A DNA stretch of 64,000 nucleotides from Lactuca virosa (Eukaryota; Streptophyta; Magnoliopsida; Asterales; Asteraceae). The notes beneath the pieces were generated by a model. The model searched no databases and was not told the DNA's origin. It saw only the letters and a program-made list of their open reading frames with translations. Numbering within the stretch: position 1 is the first letter of the stretch; the number at the start of each line of letters is the position of its first letter. The translations under genes and the position numbers were made by a program. Below are positions 1-10,819 of this stretch, piece by piece. The stretch spans positions 77,624,407 through 77,688,406 of the forward strand of contig CAKMRJ010005745.1 of NCBI GenBank assembly GCA_928212115.1, read 5' to 3'.

Positions 1-331
1 TATCTTAACATAAGTGTGTATTTGAATACGTGCATATATGTTTAGTAGTGTACTGTGTACCTCATGTTCAACATCTCGGTGCGGTATCCATCACTTGAGA
101 AAATGAACAATGGTGAAACACCTCGCAACCCTCGTGATCCTGATATAAGAGATGGCCCAACCACCTGATGAGTCAAGTAATAAAATGACAAACTGAATGT
201 GAAATAAAATTATAAGCACAATCAACAAAATACAAATTAAGTACTTTAATTGATCGGATCATGCAATTACAAGGCTCAAATATTTACAAAGAAACATCAA
301 CTCTAAAAAATGTAATTACATACTCTCTCAC
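1..331. other. Unassigned AT-rich flank
   Basis: No gene or element boundary is recognisable. A short plus-strand open run begins at the ATG at 103 and stops within about 22 codons; it could be a scrap of an older retroelement gag, but there is no motif to support this. This segment lies outside the LTR that starts at 332. Confidence 0.3.
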
Positions 332-1091
332 TGTTGGATGGAGGGACCAATGTCATTAATTAATTGGTAATATTTATAATAACAGTAAGGTCTTTTTGGG
401 TTTGACTTGGGTTTGACTTCACGACATAGGTTTGACTTGGGTTTGACTTCACGACATATCTATTAAGGAAATGAAAAAAATAAGTTATTAATTTATTATT
501 AATTAATAAATTAATATGAAATTATTTTGTAATTAATTAAATGGTTTTAATTAATTAAAATGCTACAATATTAAGTAATTCCTAAAGATTAATATGAATA
601 TTTCAAAGCCTCTTGAAGATAAGTATGGACGAAATCTAAGATGTTTATTATGGTATATTATGTTTTGATAAGGATAATGATTATTTTTGGGAATTTGATT
701 AATTTAAAGATTCAAATTGCCACCTATAAATAGGGGGATAATGATTAAACCATTTGATCGCTTTTGAGCATCTAAATTTTGTTCCTTCTCTCCATATTTT
801 CATAGAGTTAGAAATTTATAACCTTTCTCCTAGGTTATAGTAATTTCAAAATTCCCTTCATAGAGATATTTATGATTTGGGTCCTTCTTGTCCTTGCAAT
901 TGTTGTTGTCACAAGATCTCAATCCAAATATCAAGAGCGCAAAAGGTTAGTAATTCTATATTTTGTTTATTTTAAAAGTAGGTTGTTATAACTAGTAAAA
1001 CCTAGATCCTATGATGTATATACATATATAGATTATTTTGATTATTCGGCTGTGTAGATCTAATGTATATAGAATGCCTTAATGCCTAACA
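332..1091 (+). mobile_element. 5' LTR of Copia-type element D
   Basis: The segment begins TGTTGGATGG and ends GCCTAACA, so it has the TG...CA ends and short inverted termini expected of an LTR. A TATAAATA box lies at 725-732 just upstream of a transcribed-looking R/U5 region. It is followed at once by a primer-binding-site-like TGGTATTAGATCC at 1093, resembling the Copia initiator-Met tRNA site TGGTATCAGAGC with changes. The U3 part holds a 30-bp direct duplication (399-458). No matching 3' LTR is in the window because D is broken at 2835. An intact partner outside the window is likely but unseen. Confidence 0.7.
399..458 (+). repeat. Two tandem 30-bp units with W-box-like cores in the U3 of D
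   Basis: The 30-bp unit at 399-428 is repeated exactly at 429-458. Each unit has two TTTGACTT words, so four TTGACT cores lie within 60 bp. TTGAC[CT] is the core of the plant WRKY-factor W-box. Repeated promoter elements in U3 are common in stress-activated plant retrotransposon LTRs; function here is inferred. Confidence 0.6.
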
Positions 1092-2562
1092 ATGGTATTA
1101 GATCCAATAGGTTTTTGATATTTGCACTTTTAAAATTATAGAAATCGAAAACTAAATTCTCGAAACATGCAATACGCCCTTCCTCTGGTGCGACGTGCAC
1201 TGTCGGTTTGGCGTTTTATTTTTTATATATGTTTCTTCATCGACAAGTTTCCTAATTTGTGTAATAAGAAACAAAAATATGGTAAAATTTGAATTTGGAT
1301 AATCCATGTTAATTTAAAATATTGTTTAAATAAGATTTAAACTTGAATATTTAAATTAAATGGAATTTTAAATATTATTTGGTTAGAATTTAAATTAGAA
1401 TATTTAAAATATATTTGAATTGACTAACCACTTAAATTAAATTTTATTAGAATAAGATTTAAATTATAATATTTAATTAAAAACTTTAAATATTATTTGA
1501 TATATAATTAAATTTGCATATTTAAAGTAATAAACCATACATTTAAAAGGTTTAAATTTATATATATGATATGTAATGGTGTACTCGGGTCGGCCCAACT
1601 AGATCGATATCGATCCGGTCATAGTATATCAGTACATAAACGACAAAAGCGCAGCTGTTCAAAATAATCGAGCCACAAGGCAATGTCAATATACGATGAA
1701 CAAAATATGAGAAATGAGACATATCCCAGGAGTCGCGCATAAGTACATATCTTAGCAATAATAAAATACAAAGTAGCACAAACAACCTAGCTGTCTTTAC
1801 CCGAGTAACACAAGCTACCAGGTAAAACCTTACACCAAGAAATATTGCGATGCCTATTAAATCCTTCGAAGATACACTGATAAGGTAACAATTTTCATAA
1901 TGAGGAACTCAAGCAATTTTATCCATAACTTTAATCGACATCTAACTTAGGCATCAGAGAGAAATATTGGGGTCCATCCATCAATATGACTTTCTAACCT
2001 AGCTTTGTCTTGTTTTTGCAGCGTGTCTTCCAAAGTGCTCATTAGAAGAGATTGTTAGTAGCTTACTATCATGTACCCGAAAGACCACGTAGCAACAATA
2101 TGACTATTATATGTATGGCATATTTACAACATCCACCCTCCCATGTTTAATTAAAAGCATTATTAGTCGAACCATGACTAGGCTCATATACTCTAATGTT
2201 ATAAGATAGGTTTAAGTAAGTCTCTTAGTTTCCTAATGAGGTCGGTTTTAAAAGCTCATAACTTACCACCCTGATAACCTCTTTGCATTTTGAGGGAAGA
2301 GTCATCAAGAGGGTTTGATTGGATATATGTTCACCGTTAAAAGTATTAACTAAAATAATAAAACAAAATTCATGTTTTACAAAATTAAAAACATGAATCG
2401 TGTGTTACCCATGAAAAATGTACATTTCCTTATAACATGATGATGGAGCGTGTGCGGTTAGCGGACACATGAATTGGGGATTATGGTTGGAAATGATACA
2501 TGAATCTGAAGCTTAACTTGAGCCGAGCATCACACATTTTTACATGGTTGATTCAATATTTG

Positions 2563-2593
2563 TTTTATGATCCACGACATCCCTGTCATAGAA
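2563..2593 (+). other. CGRCATCCC stem-loop, copy D-1
   Basis: Arms 2563-2570 and 2586-2593 pair over 8 bp (one G-U). The 15-nt loop carries CGACATCCC. It is equivalent in position and shape to E copy H1 at 15356-15386, although the arm sequence differs. Confidence 0.6.
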
Positions 2594-2707
2594 ATGAAAT
2601 GATTATAATCCGATATTAGCATGCCATTGACAATCATTGAATATCAAAGATCTAGGAGTTTCATATAAAATGAAACTAGGCAAAGAGTATTGCCTACCTA
2701 AATAACT

Positions 2708-2744
2708 TTGTGGTATGTTTACGACATCCATTTACACACCACAG
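2708..2744 (+). other. CGRCATCCC stem-loop, copy D-2
   Basis: Core arms 2710-2718 and 2734-2742 pair with one mismatch, and pairing can extend one or two bases outward. The loop holds TTACGACATCC. It corresponds to E copy H2 at 15537-15574, again with a different arm sequence. Confidence 0.55.
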
Positions 2745-2834
2745 AGCCACATATGGATCCTAACCTCAACAAACAAATTGGGTAATTATTAATAAGGATA
2801 AATAAAACAAACTAGAATGAAAATAATACCTGAA

Positions 2835-3799
2835 TGATGTCAACAATTTTATCCACTAAATTCTACTGCTATACACCTTTAAAAGGATAAGCTAATAGGA
2901 TGATCAATCTTGTCTAAATTCGTAGTCAGGGAATAGTTCTTAGAAGATAAAAGAAAGATCATGCCTTAGATAAAGTTAGGAGTTGACTATGGTTAGTGAC
3001 GTGTATATAATAATCTAATAAAATAAACCTAATTTAAACTACATATCTAGTTTTAAATTTATAAATCCTAACAAACTGAACTGACTACTAGGACCATGCA
3101 GTGTACCTGATCAGGAATAGTATTAGTTGGAATAAGTAAGGGTGTCGAACTCAAAGGTAATCGAGCTGTAATAAATAAAATAAATATAAACTTAATTCTG
3201 AATTAAATAAGATATTATAATTAAAAGATACCTTTGATTAAATTTTCGAATCACTATAGAAATATGGTTAATTCATATGAAGTGCAATGGAAATTTGATA
3301 GATATTCGTTGATTTCTAAGCTAATTAACTTAATGTTAATATCATTAATCGCATGACTATAAGTTATCTACTAGTAAGGATAGCTTTCCTAGACTCAGTC
3401 CATTCATTCATATTATGTAATAACTTAACAGTTATGATTATTTCTAGGTTTAGTGACAACTTTTCAAAATCCCAAAGTTATTGGATCAATCATAAATATT
3501 AATATCAATTTTGTTATGTTTAACCTAGTGACATAGCCTTCCACTAGTCACGATTGCCTATGCTCTTGACTCAGCTCTCCAGCTTAGACAAGTTAATAAA
3601 AAATATGACTCAAGATACATAATCTGAACCTACTCACAAATTATGCACTCAATTACATAAACATGTCAAAATCATTAACAATACTCATGGATATTTAGTT
3701 AATCATTAACACAATAAATTAAATAACTATAAAACTCATTTCAATGACTTAAATCATAATCATAGATCATCTACGTCTAATCAAAAGTATAGGGACTTA
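2835..3799 (-). mobile_element. Athila-like element J, distal part of 3' LTR
   Basis: Read on the minus strand, this is the end of the LTR whose beginning is at 43956-44437. The outer end at 2835 reads TGATGTC on the plus strand, matching the TGATGTG start at 44437 as inverted termini. Joining the two parts across element A gives an LTR of about 1.45 kb. It is split by A at a near-duplicated 5-bp target (ACTTA left, ACATA right). No ORF is supported here. Confidence 0.55.
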
Positions 3800-4585
3800 T
3801 GTTGGGTTATGAGCAAAACAACATTCCTATGGTGTTCATGCAAACCCTAATGCTTGGATCTAGTTTTTCTATTTGTACATGCAACAATTTTCCAAGACTT
3901 GCAAACCCTAATCTAGCATACAACAAAACGAAATTAACATCTAATAAACAAGTTAGAAAGTTACCCTTGATTGTTGCTTGAAGATCTTGAGCTTTTGAGA
4001 AACCTAGCACCTCAAATGCGATGCCTCTAATGAATCACAAACACCAAAAGAAATTGGATGATCTTGGAGAGAGGGGAAGGCTAAAATCGGCTCTTGGATA
4101 CCTTCTAGGGTTTCTGGTAGCTGAATTCTATTGCCCTAGGGTCCTTTATATAGCTGCAGAGTTAGGGTTTCAGTAAAAAACCTAATTAGGTTGCTTAGGA
4201 TTTAACCAACCCACAAGATCCTTCTAGAATCCCTAGCTTGGACATTTCTATATGGGCTCCCATATAAAATCGTCCATCCCTTTCCTAAGGGATCCACAAC
4301 CCATATTGCAACTATCTTATAATTACAATATCAGTCCCCCAAGTTTAATTAATATCTTTTGACCACAAAATTAATTCTGAATTAATTCTTGACCAATATT
4401 AGTTAAACAAATATGATTTCTCCTGTAATATATTATTCATATAATATATTAATAAACCATAATAACCTCTTTCTCCATTATTCATCCAGTCAAGTTGCTT
4501 CGGTGAAGGCAACCCAAAAGGACCATGCTACAATCGGGTCAAGTACATACCAAATATAGTTATGGATTAGACACCTAATCCAACA
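3800..4585 (-). mobile_element. 3' LTR of element A
   Basis: Plus-strand ends are TGTTGGGTTATG and ACCTAATCCAACA. It aligns along its length with 43180-43955. The CCTTTATATAG motif near 4143 reads as a TATA box on neither strand with certainty, but LTR promoters in this family have TATA-like words at this position. The purine-rich tract on the minus strand just inside the element is at 4586-4600 (AAGTGGGAGAC). Confidence 0.85.
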
Positions 4586-5410
4586 GTCTCCCACTTGGAT
4601 AAGTCTAATAACTATAAATGCAAGTATGACTTCAAAATCCGATTAGCAATCGTAGCTCTCAAAAACTGCTGTCGAACTCTGACACGTCCTAAAGATAAGG
4701 GATCGTATAGTCCTCCGTTATCAAGATATCGTGTGGACAATCACATGGAACATAGTCATAATTATTGTCCAACAGTTTGTTTCTCGATCTCTGATTTGTC
4801 TGACATAGAACTTAATTGAACACATCAATTCAGTCCTGACCGGGCCCGACACCTAAGTCAAAACGAAATCATCGAGGGGCCAAAGATATCGCTTTTAGCC
4901 TCATAGGATAAAAGGAACATATAAACTTCGACTTATATGCTTGTACTATTTACTCATCAAATCGTACACAACAATGCGTTTTATAACATTAAGTTACTGA
5001 TGCGTTTACGCATTATCAATGCACAACCGACTCGTAAACAACAACTCATATATCTAGGTTTAAAGACTAAATGGTATTATCATCCCACAATCACTCGTGA
5101 TTAAATTTCATGAAGTGATTCATGTGAGTGTGGGTTTAATCCAATACTCAAATCATATTTCATAAGCACTCATGAACGTTGCAACAAACTTTTGCTCTGT
5201 CTAAACGCTTAGACAATCTACAAGCCAATTCATTGCAGTCTTCTTTCATACTTACTTCCAACGTATGATCGACTGTGGATAGTTTAAATAATCTTATTAC
5301 TCAGGAAGTCAAAACATGCAAAGTGAAACAATAGTAAATAATTAACACAAGACAACAACTTTACTTATAAATAAAACACCTTTATTTAATCATCAAATGT
5401 TAATTACAAT
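4586..5410 (-). mobile_element. 3' untranslated region of element A
   Basis: This non-coding stretch lies between the RNase H stop and the 3' LTR. Several blocks recur in E (about 19740-20104) and F (about 27151-27560): one around the word CTGTCGAACTCTGAC and one around CATCGAGGGG with CTTCGACT. Conservation across three elements whose pol is otherwise decayed suggests a shared ancestor or a cis-acting role. No ORF is supported. Confidence 0.6.
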
Positions 5411-5879
5411 TTATCTATTACAAGTTTCTAAAGCTATATAATCACTAAAACTAATATCGTTCTTCAGCCCAATGCACCTAGCGTGCTGCAAGTGCTTAAC
5501 CCTATTCACTCCCTTCGTAGGGGGATCTGCTGGGTTATCCTCTGACGATACCCTCTTCACTACGAGGAGTCCCTCTTCTACCCGATGTCTAATGAAATGA
5601 TATTTCCTGTCGATATGCCTGGATCTGCCATGATCCCTCGGTTCCTTGGTTAAGGCAACCGCGCCTTCATTATCGCAGAAAATGTCCATAGGATCCTTTA
5701 TGGACGGTACAACTCCAAGGTCTACGATGAAGTTCTTTAGCCATATTGCCTCATTCGACGCTTCACTCGCTGCTATGTACTCTGATTCACACGTTGAATT
5801 AGCTACGGTCTCCTGCTTGGAACTTTTCCATGTCACTGCTCCTCCATTTAAGGTAAAGACCCAGCCCGAATGAGATCGG
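5411..5879 (-). pseudogene. Element A RNase H, C-terminal segment of pol
   Basis: The translation has the Copia RNase H signature: WKSSKQE near the start, an ESEY...EA block with the acidic residue, FCDNEGAVAL with the central Asp, and RHIDRKYHFIRH, which matches the usual KHID/RYHFIRE block. It continues directly from the segment at 26190-26398 once element B is removed, across the AAATT target duplication. The open run starts at the insertion boundary, not at a true Met. The DPPTKG end corresponds to the usual ADxxTKP motif with substitutions. It ends at a stop at 5411. It is a fragment of a dead polyprotein. Confidence 0.85.
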
Positions 5880-5884
5880 AAATT

Positions 5885-6165
5885 TGTAGTGGTGTTGATT
5901 ATGATGGCATGTGCGGAATAAGAAAAGATCTAGTGAATCATCATGTAAACTCAAGAACACAAGAAGTAAATAAATCTGTGTAAGCTCATATTAGATCTAG
6001 AAAGGATATACAAATGGGTTTGTATAAAAATCTCTCTCTAGTCTAACACTCCAAAATGATCATTCTCAAATATGAGTGTCACTCACTTCCTATTTATAGG
6101 AAAGACAACTCATTTACACATCAATAAGGGTAAGCCACATCCAAGCGTGAGTTTGCACCCTAACA
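5885..6165 (-). mobile_element. 3' LTR of element B
   Basis: Minus-strand ends are TGTTAGGGTG and CACCACTACA. A palindromic CCTATTTATAGG at 6089-6100 supplies a TATA-like box on both strands; the same word occurs in LTR C. The minus-strand polypurine tract TTTGAGGGGGAGAA abuts it at 6166-6179. Confidence 0.9.
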
Positions 6166-8338
6166 TTCTCCCCCTCAAAGTTAGGATTGGATGCCCGGCT
6201 TCAATATCCAACAAGCTAGCGCGATCAAGACCAAACTCCCCCTCGAAGTAACACCGGTCTTCAAATCCACAAATGAATATCTGACAAACCCGCTTCGAAT
6301 ACCCATCATTCTCCCCCTTTTTATAATCAAAAAATGATTATAAAACCCATTAAGGGTGAGAAGCGCCCGAGGAATAAACTTCACAATACTCCCCCTTAAT
6401 GTGTACCAAAAATGAATCACCAAAATCTTGCACGGAAAAACAATCACGAAAAAGCCTCAAAAAATTTCCAATTTGTGAAATTTTTTGACTTTTTGGGTGA
6501 AAGTTGCAAGATTTTCCAAAATCCGGGTAAAAAATGTCAATAACAGAATTCTACAGGGACCCGTTGCGCCAAAAACAGCTTAATATGCAAAATTCTCCCC
6601 CATTTGCGAAACTGGGTAGAAAATGTTAATTCGCACAAACAGCAGGGGCCAGAAATGAACATTCTTCAATTTCTCAGCATTAACTCCCCATTTTTGAAAT
6701 TGGGTATGAACAGCTAAAATTTCGAAACTTCAGGGACTTATTTCGAAAGTACTGCATTCTTCACATCTAAAATGTCGAAAATATGTCCTGATGTCGAATC
6801 TGGACTAATGTTGCCAAGCTTTCGAAATTTCAGGACCAATTTCAAAAATTCTGCATTATTTCTTCCAAAGTGTCGAAAATTACCCCAACTGTCGAAATGT
6901 GTACATACTGGCAAAATTTCGAAACTTTAAGGGCCAATTTCGAAACTTGTGTTTCTTCCCCAATTTGTTTCGTTATATCAGTCGCGAATCGTCAATACCA
7001 AATTAACGAAAATTTTTCCACATCACCATTATAACAAAATTTTTTGCTTGATCAACGGAATGTCGAAAACGAAGCATGTCGAACGCTTAACCGTGAACAG
7101 TAACCTCTTAATCATTCAGCTTCTTAATCGACATTTCGTTATTACCGATCTTCCAAAATCATCGACATCAAACCTTCGCTTGTTAACTGGGAAACTTTGA
7201 TTCAACTCAGACTTGTCGACATCAAAAGGCAACGTCAACTGGGAACGAACAATCATCAGTAAGCGAACCACTTATCAACTCCAAATTTTCGTCGACAACA
7301 CATTCTTGAATCTTTGACATCTCGTTCCCAATAACAATCTAACAAAAATCAAACCCAGACTCCAAACTTTTGAAATCCAGTCGATCCATCGAAATTTCAA
7401 ATGCTTTCGTCTCATAACCACAAATCCATTGGACTTAAAAAAAAACTTTCGAAATCAAACCTCAAACATCGATTCCTTAATCATCAACTTCGAAAATTCT
7501 ACTGTCAAAACCAAATGAAACCAAACAATCGACTCCCATCGTCCTCAATTCCTTCATCTTCATTCGCTTTTTGGTGTTAACCCAAAAACAGTTTGTTATT
7601 GAACAACTCTTCCCATTTTGTTTTCAATAAAGTCATTCGCCCCCAATACATTCAATTCAAATCGAACTCCAAAATCAAAACAATTTCGACATATACAACC
7701 CAAATACTACCTGTATTAATCAATTTCAGTCTCAATTTCATCGATTCATCTCTTAAATCTCGACTTTGACTTTTTCATAGTTTGACTTTTCGAAGTCAAA
7801 TACCAAATTGATGAATCAAATACAAAATTTTAGATCAAAAACTTGATAAACTATCAGTTCTTCACATGTTCTTCACAAAAATTTCAAAGTTCTTGATCAA
7901 TTTCATCAAAATAAAAGACTCAATTGTCCACTTCTAAGCTATGACTTGAAGAAAGTCGATTTCATCATATATTATTTTCAGATAAGCATTCAACATCTAT
8001 CGGAAAGAAACAATGAAAAAACGAGATTAAGAACCGAAGAACAACTGACTATGAAGATACATGAGCCAATGGTACAAGTACAAGATGCATGTGTACAAGT
8101 CAAATGATGAACAACCATTGACAATTTGATCGAATTAAAAGATTTGTGGACTCAGACACAAAAAGGAATGATAACTAGATCGAATATGAGATATTGGGCT
8201 CAATCATATTGCGAATAGTAACGGATCATTAGAATTGGGCTTCAAATTGAATCAAACGAAAAAATTTCCAATTAGCTGAATGAAAGAATAGTACTCGAGA
8301 GAAAAAAAATTTGTTTATGGTTTTGATATTAAAAAAAA
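6166..8338 (-). mobile_element. Non-coding 3' region of element B with repeated polypurine tracts
   Basis: There is no supported ORF over 2.2 kb. On the minus strand three G-rich purine tracts occur near the 3' LTR: about 6168-6180, 6311-6320 and 6391-6399, each containing GGGGGAG. The middle part (about 6460-7520) is full of TCGAAA/TTTCGA words. A block at 7060-7140 resembles one after the RNase H at 23215-23280: both carry CGAA...AAGC...TGTCGAA and GTGAACAGTAACC. This suggests that the region derives from the 3' part of a complete element whose pol has been lost here. Confidence 0.5.
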
Positions 8339-8887
8339 TTATGTTGGATCTACAATGGGGTTGAAACGGATTAGATCCAACGAAACAAATCGATCAAAAA
8401 TGAAAAACAAAAAATATGAATCGAAATCATGGACGTTTTGGAATCCATTTGAGAATTTGAGATACCTTTTTGACGAATCGAGTTCCATTGTAACGAACGA
8501 ATCAAATTTAGGAGATCTTGGTTCTTTTGTTGGAACGAAAAAATCTCCAATTTGACCATTGTACCACCCACTATGCGAGATGTACAACTCGTTCTTTGTG
8601 TTCTTCGTGTTCTTCAACGATCCAAGAACATCTTCAAAAGAACCACCAACACATTTGGGTTTTGACTTCATATTCAACACAACCTTTGGAGATTGTTGCT
8701 TTGGAACCCAAATTTCCTTCACGGATTTAGATTTCACAACAACATTTGACGATTTTTGTGAATAAACCCGCTTGTTCTTCCGTTTAATCTTCTTCTTCTT
8801 TTTCTTTCTCATCTTTTTGCATCTTGAAGACTTGATTTCATGAACAAACCCACTTTCCAGAACTTCAGTTTTATGAGTTTGAATCAA
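8339..8887 (-). pseudogene. Unrecognised lysine-rich ORF inside B, second part
   Basis: 182 codons, probably continuing the ORF at 8884-9423 after a frameshift or stop near 8885. Visible features are a very basic run of about 15 residues (mostly Lys with Arg) near residue 25, then a polar segment with VKEIWVPKQ near residue 60. Peptides ending in WVPK are common in the linker between Copia gag and protease, which would fit a gag-derived tail. The C-terminal third is rich in Phe and Asp. No zinc knuckle (CX2CX4HX4C) is present. I do not recognise a domain, and start and frame are uncertain. Confidence 0.4.
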
Positions 8888-9423
8888 ATCTTTTCGAATT
8901 TGATACTTGTGAATTCTTGGATCACCGGCTTCCGATAAGGAATCATTCCTTCAAACGAATCACAAGAACACAAAATATCATTGGTTTGAACTCCAATTGA
9001 GCAAAAAACTTTTTCATCTTGAGAGTCAACTTGAATCTTCTTATCATGAACTTCAAGAACATCAAGAACATCATATTGAACCCCATAGTCTTGAACTTCA
9101 ACCAATTTAAGAGCACGAAAATTATTTGGGTCTTCAATAAGAGAAACATATTTCTTTTTAAACAAATCTCTTTCTACTCCCTTCCTTTTATCACAACTAC
9201 GTGTTGTTATGGACAAGGTAATTTCAGCCAACCATTTAATCTTACAAAGTGGTTGAAATATCAAGCTTCCATGATCATCCTTCAATCCTCCATAAGAAAC
9301 CATAGTTCCCCATTTAATCAAATTGTTTAACACCAACCCATAATATTGATCTTTATTGACTTTGTATTTGATATCTTCAACGATCACAATCCAAGAATTA
9401 TACGGCAAAATCACCATGATCAC
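8884..9423 (-). CDS. Unrecognised ORF in the gag position after LTR C
   Basis: About 178 codons. The likely start is the second Met, at 9417, just after a CT-rich leader of about 240 nt that follows the primer-binding site of LTR C. This is where gag normally begins. The protein is acidic/hydrophobic near its N terminus and has no gag signature I can recognise and no zinc knuckle. It contains two Cys clusters near the C terminus (FCSIG...ILCSC). It could be a divergent gag N-terminal domain or captured host sequence. It ends at a stop at 8884, and the +1 frame continues as the next ORF. Function unknown. Confidence 0.4.
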   Translation of the reverse strand: MIMVILPYNSWIVIVEDIKYKVNKDQYYGLVLNNLIKWGTMVSYGGLKDDHGSLIFQPLCKIKWLAEITLSITTRSCDKRKGVERDLFKKKYVSLIEDPNNFRALKLVEVQDYGVQYDVLDVLEVHDKKIQVDSQDEKVFCSIGVQTNDILCSCDSFEGMIPYRKPVIQEFTSIKFEKI

Positions 9424-9656
9424 AAGAACTTGAAAATTTTCTAGAGAGAGAAAGTGATTTTGAATGGGTTTTCTAGAGAGAGAGTAAAAATCACTTGAAT
9501 TCTAGTGAAGAAAATCGAATTATGAATAGAATCAAAGATGAATTCGATTTCTAGAATCCAAAAACTCTCTAAATTATGAAGATCAAAGATCAAAAAATGA
9601 ATCACCAAATCAAGAAAACCACCATGGATCAATTCTTGATCCAATCAAGAACACCT

Positions 9657-9668
9657 GCTCTGATACCA
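9657..9668 (-). promoter_or_regulatory. Primer-binding site next to LTR C
   Basis: The minus strand reads TGGTATCAGAGC, the initiator-Met tRNA complement used by Copia elements, two bases after the LTR C end. This marks LTR C as the 5' LTR for the sequence to its left. Confidence 0.8.
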
Positions 9669-9670
9669 AT

Positions 9671-9964
9671 TGATGAAGTATTGAATCAAGTAATGAAATC
9701 AAAATCAGAGTATCAAGAATTGAGAACACAGAATGTAAATAAGATCTAGTTTCAGCTCGTATTATGCTTCACGGTTATAGAGAGAAAATAGACAAGACAA
9801 ACTCCAAAACTCTTATCTAACTCTAAGTAACATTTCCTATTTATAGGAAAACAGTTGAGCATACAAAAAATTACAAAGGACTAAACTTCATAGATTCGAC
9901 ATAAAACGCATTTGCAAAATAATATTACATTTCGACACCTTACAACACTACTTCGACCCTTACA
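9671..9964 (-). mobile_element. LTR C, an internal LTR of a second family within B
   Basis: Minus-strand ends are TGTAAGGGTC and AATACTTCATCA, length 294 bp. It resembles the B LTR only in part: the CCTATTTATAGG palindrome (9838-9849) and a downstream stretch with AGATCTTATTTAC are shared, while most of the rest differs. It has a polypurine tract (AAATGGGGAGAT, 9965-9976) on its upstream side and a primer-binding site on its downstream side. It therefore serves as 3' LTR for the pol/accessory-ORF half and 5' LTR for the other half. No target duplication flanks it, and no second C LTR is in the window. Confidence 0.75.
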
Positions 9965-10117
9965 ATCTCCCCATTTGTAAGCAGTGTCGAAATCAGTTGA
10001 TTAAAACTTGAGCAGCCATGTGTAATGTTCTTCGAATTTCAGCATACCAATTCATCACCTTCTTTAGTTCAGCCTTATCTCCATCGTTATTCTTATTACA
10101 ACTATTCATACACACAA

Positions 10118-10819
10118 TTAAGTTTGTATACTGAGTAGTTGTATATTTTCAATGTCGCTTGTTTGGAAAAAGAACTTCGATGATTTTCCCTTCTTACTCT
10201 TCCCAACAAAAACTATACCAAATGGCTTCAAACATATTTTACCATCCACATACTTCTTCAACTGAGCTTCACTCATTGTCTTGGTTTGAGGAACAGTAAC
10301 TTCTTTTTCCATTGTTGCATCCAACTCAACGTCTATCATAGCTAGACAATCATAGTAATTGTCTATGAAAAGCTTTATATGGCCCAGACCCAAATGTAAG
10401 ACATCCTTGCTTGTGTTTTGGAGTTTAGAAGCATCCAAATCCTTGAGAATATATGCAACTTGAATCAAATCATTCAAGTTCATCAAAGGGAAATCAACAA
10501 TGGAAAAATCAAAAGGTACTTTATTTGCTCTCACAACGTGATATCGAAAATTCTACAACATATTTTCGAAAAGTTCACCTTTCGATATACTGAGCACTTG
10601 AACAATTTTCACCAATGACCAAACCTCTTCTTGTTCCTTCCCCAACACTGCACGAAACCTCAGCTTCATGTGAGAAAAATCATCCTTGTTCTTGAATCTA
10701 TTCACAACCTTATATTGAGCAGTGAGAAACATCATCTCATTGATGGGAAAATCGAGCTGATTCGTATCAGAGTTCTCAATTGCATAACTCTTCCTTGGTT
10801 TTTTCTCGAATTCATACAT
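10118..10819 (-). pseudogene. Accessory ORF of B/C, C-terminal segments
   Basis: Two open stretches (10553-10819 and 10118-10534) continue the accessory ORF and are separated by a stop or frameshift near 10540. The first has MYEFEKKPRKSYAIENSD and a short Arg-rich block; the second ends near the LTR C polypurine tract. No recognised domain. The position directly before a polypurine tract fits the terminal part of an env-like or accessory ORF. The stop codons mean it is not functional as read. Confidence 0.5.

Larger units (their letters stand above)
1092..2834 (+). mobile_element. 5' leader of element D (truncated)
   Basis: This non-coding stretch follows the D LTR. Its distal part matches by eye the leader of element E: a GGAGCGTGTG block near 2446, two CGACATCCC stem-loops (2563-2593 and 2708-2744), the words GATCTAGGAGTTTCA near 2650, and GGATCCTAACCTCAA near 2755. 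The section 1100-2150 is AT-rich and I see no gene in it. Homology with E stops just where gag should begin, at about 2835, where the LTR of Athila-type element J takes over. D was therefore the host of J's insertion. Confidence 0.6.

Noticed and set aside
2443..2476. A GAGCGTGTG stem-loop in D
   Set aside because: The loop block is present but I cannot find convincing complementary arms, so it is not listed as a structure.
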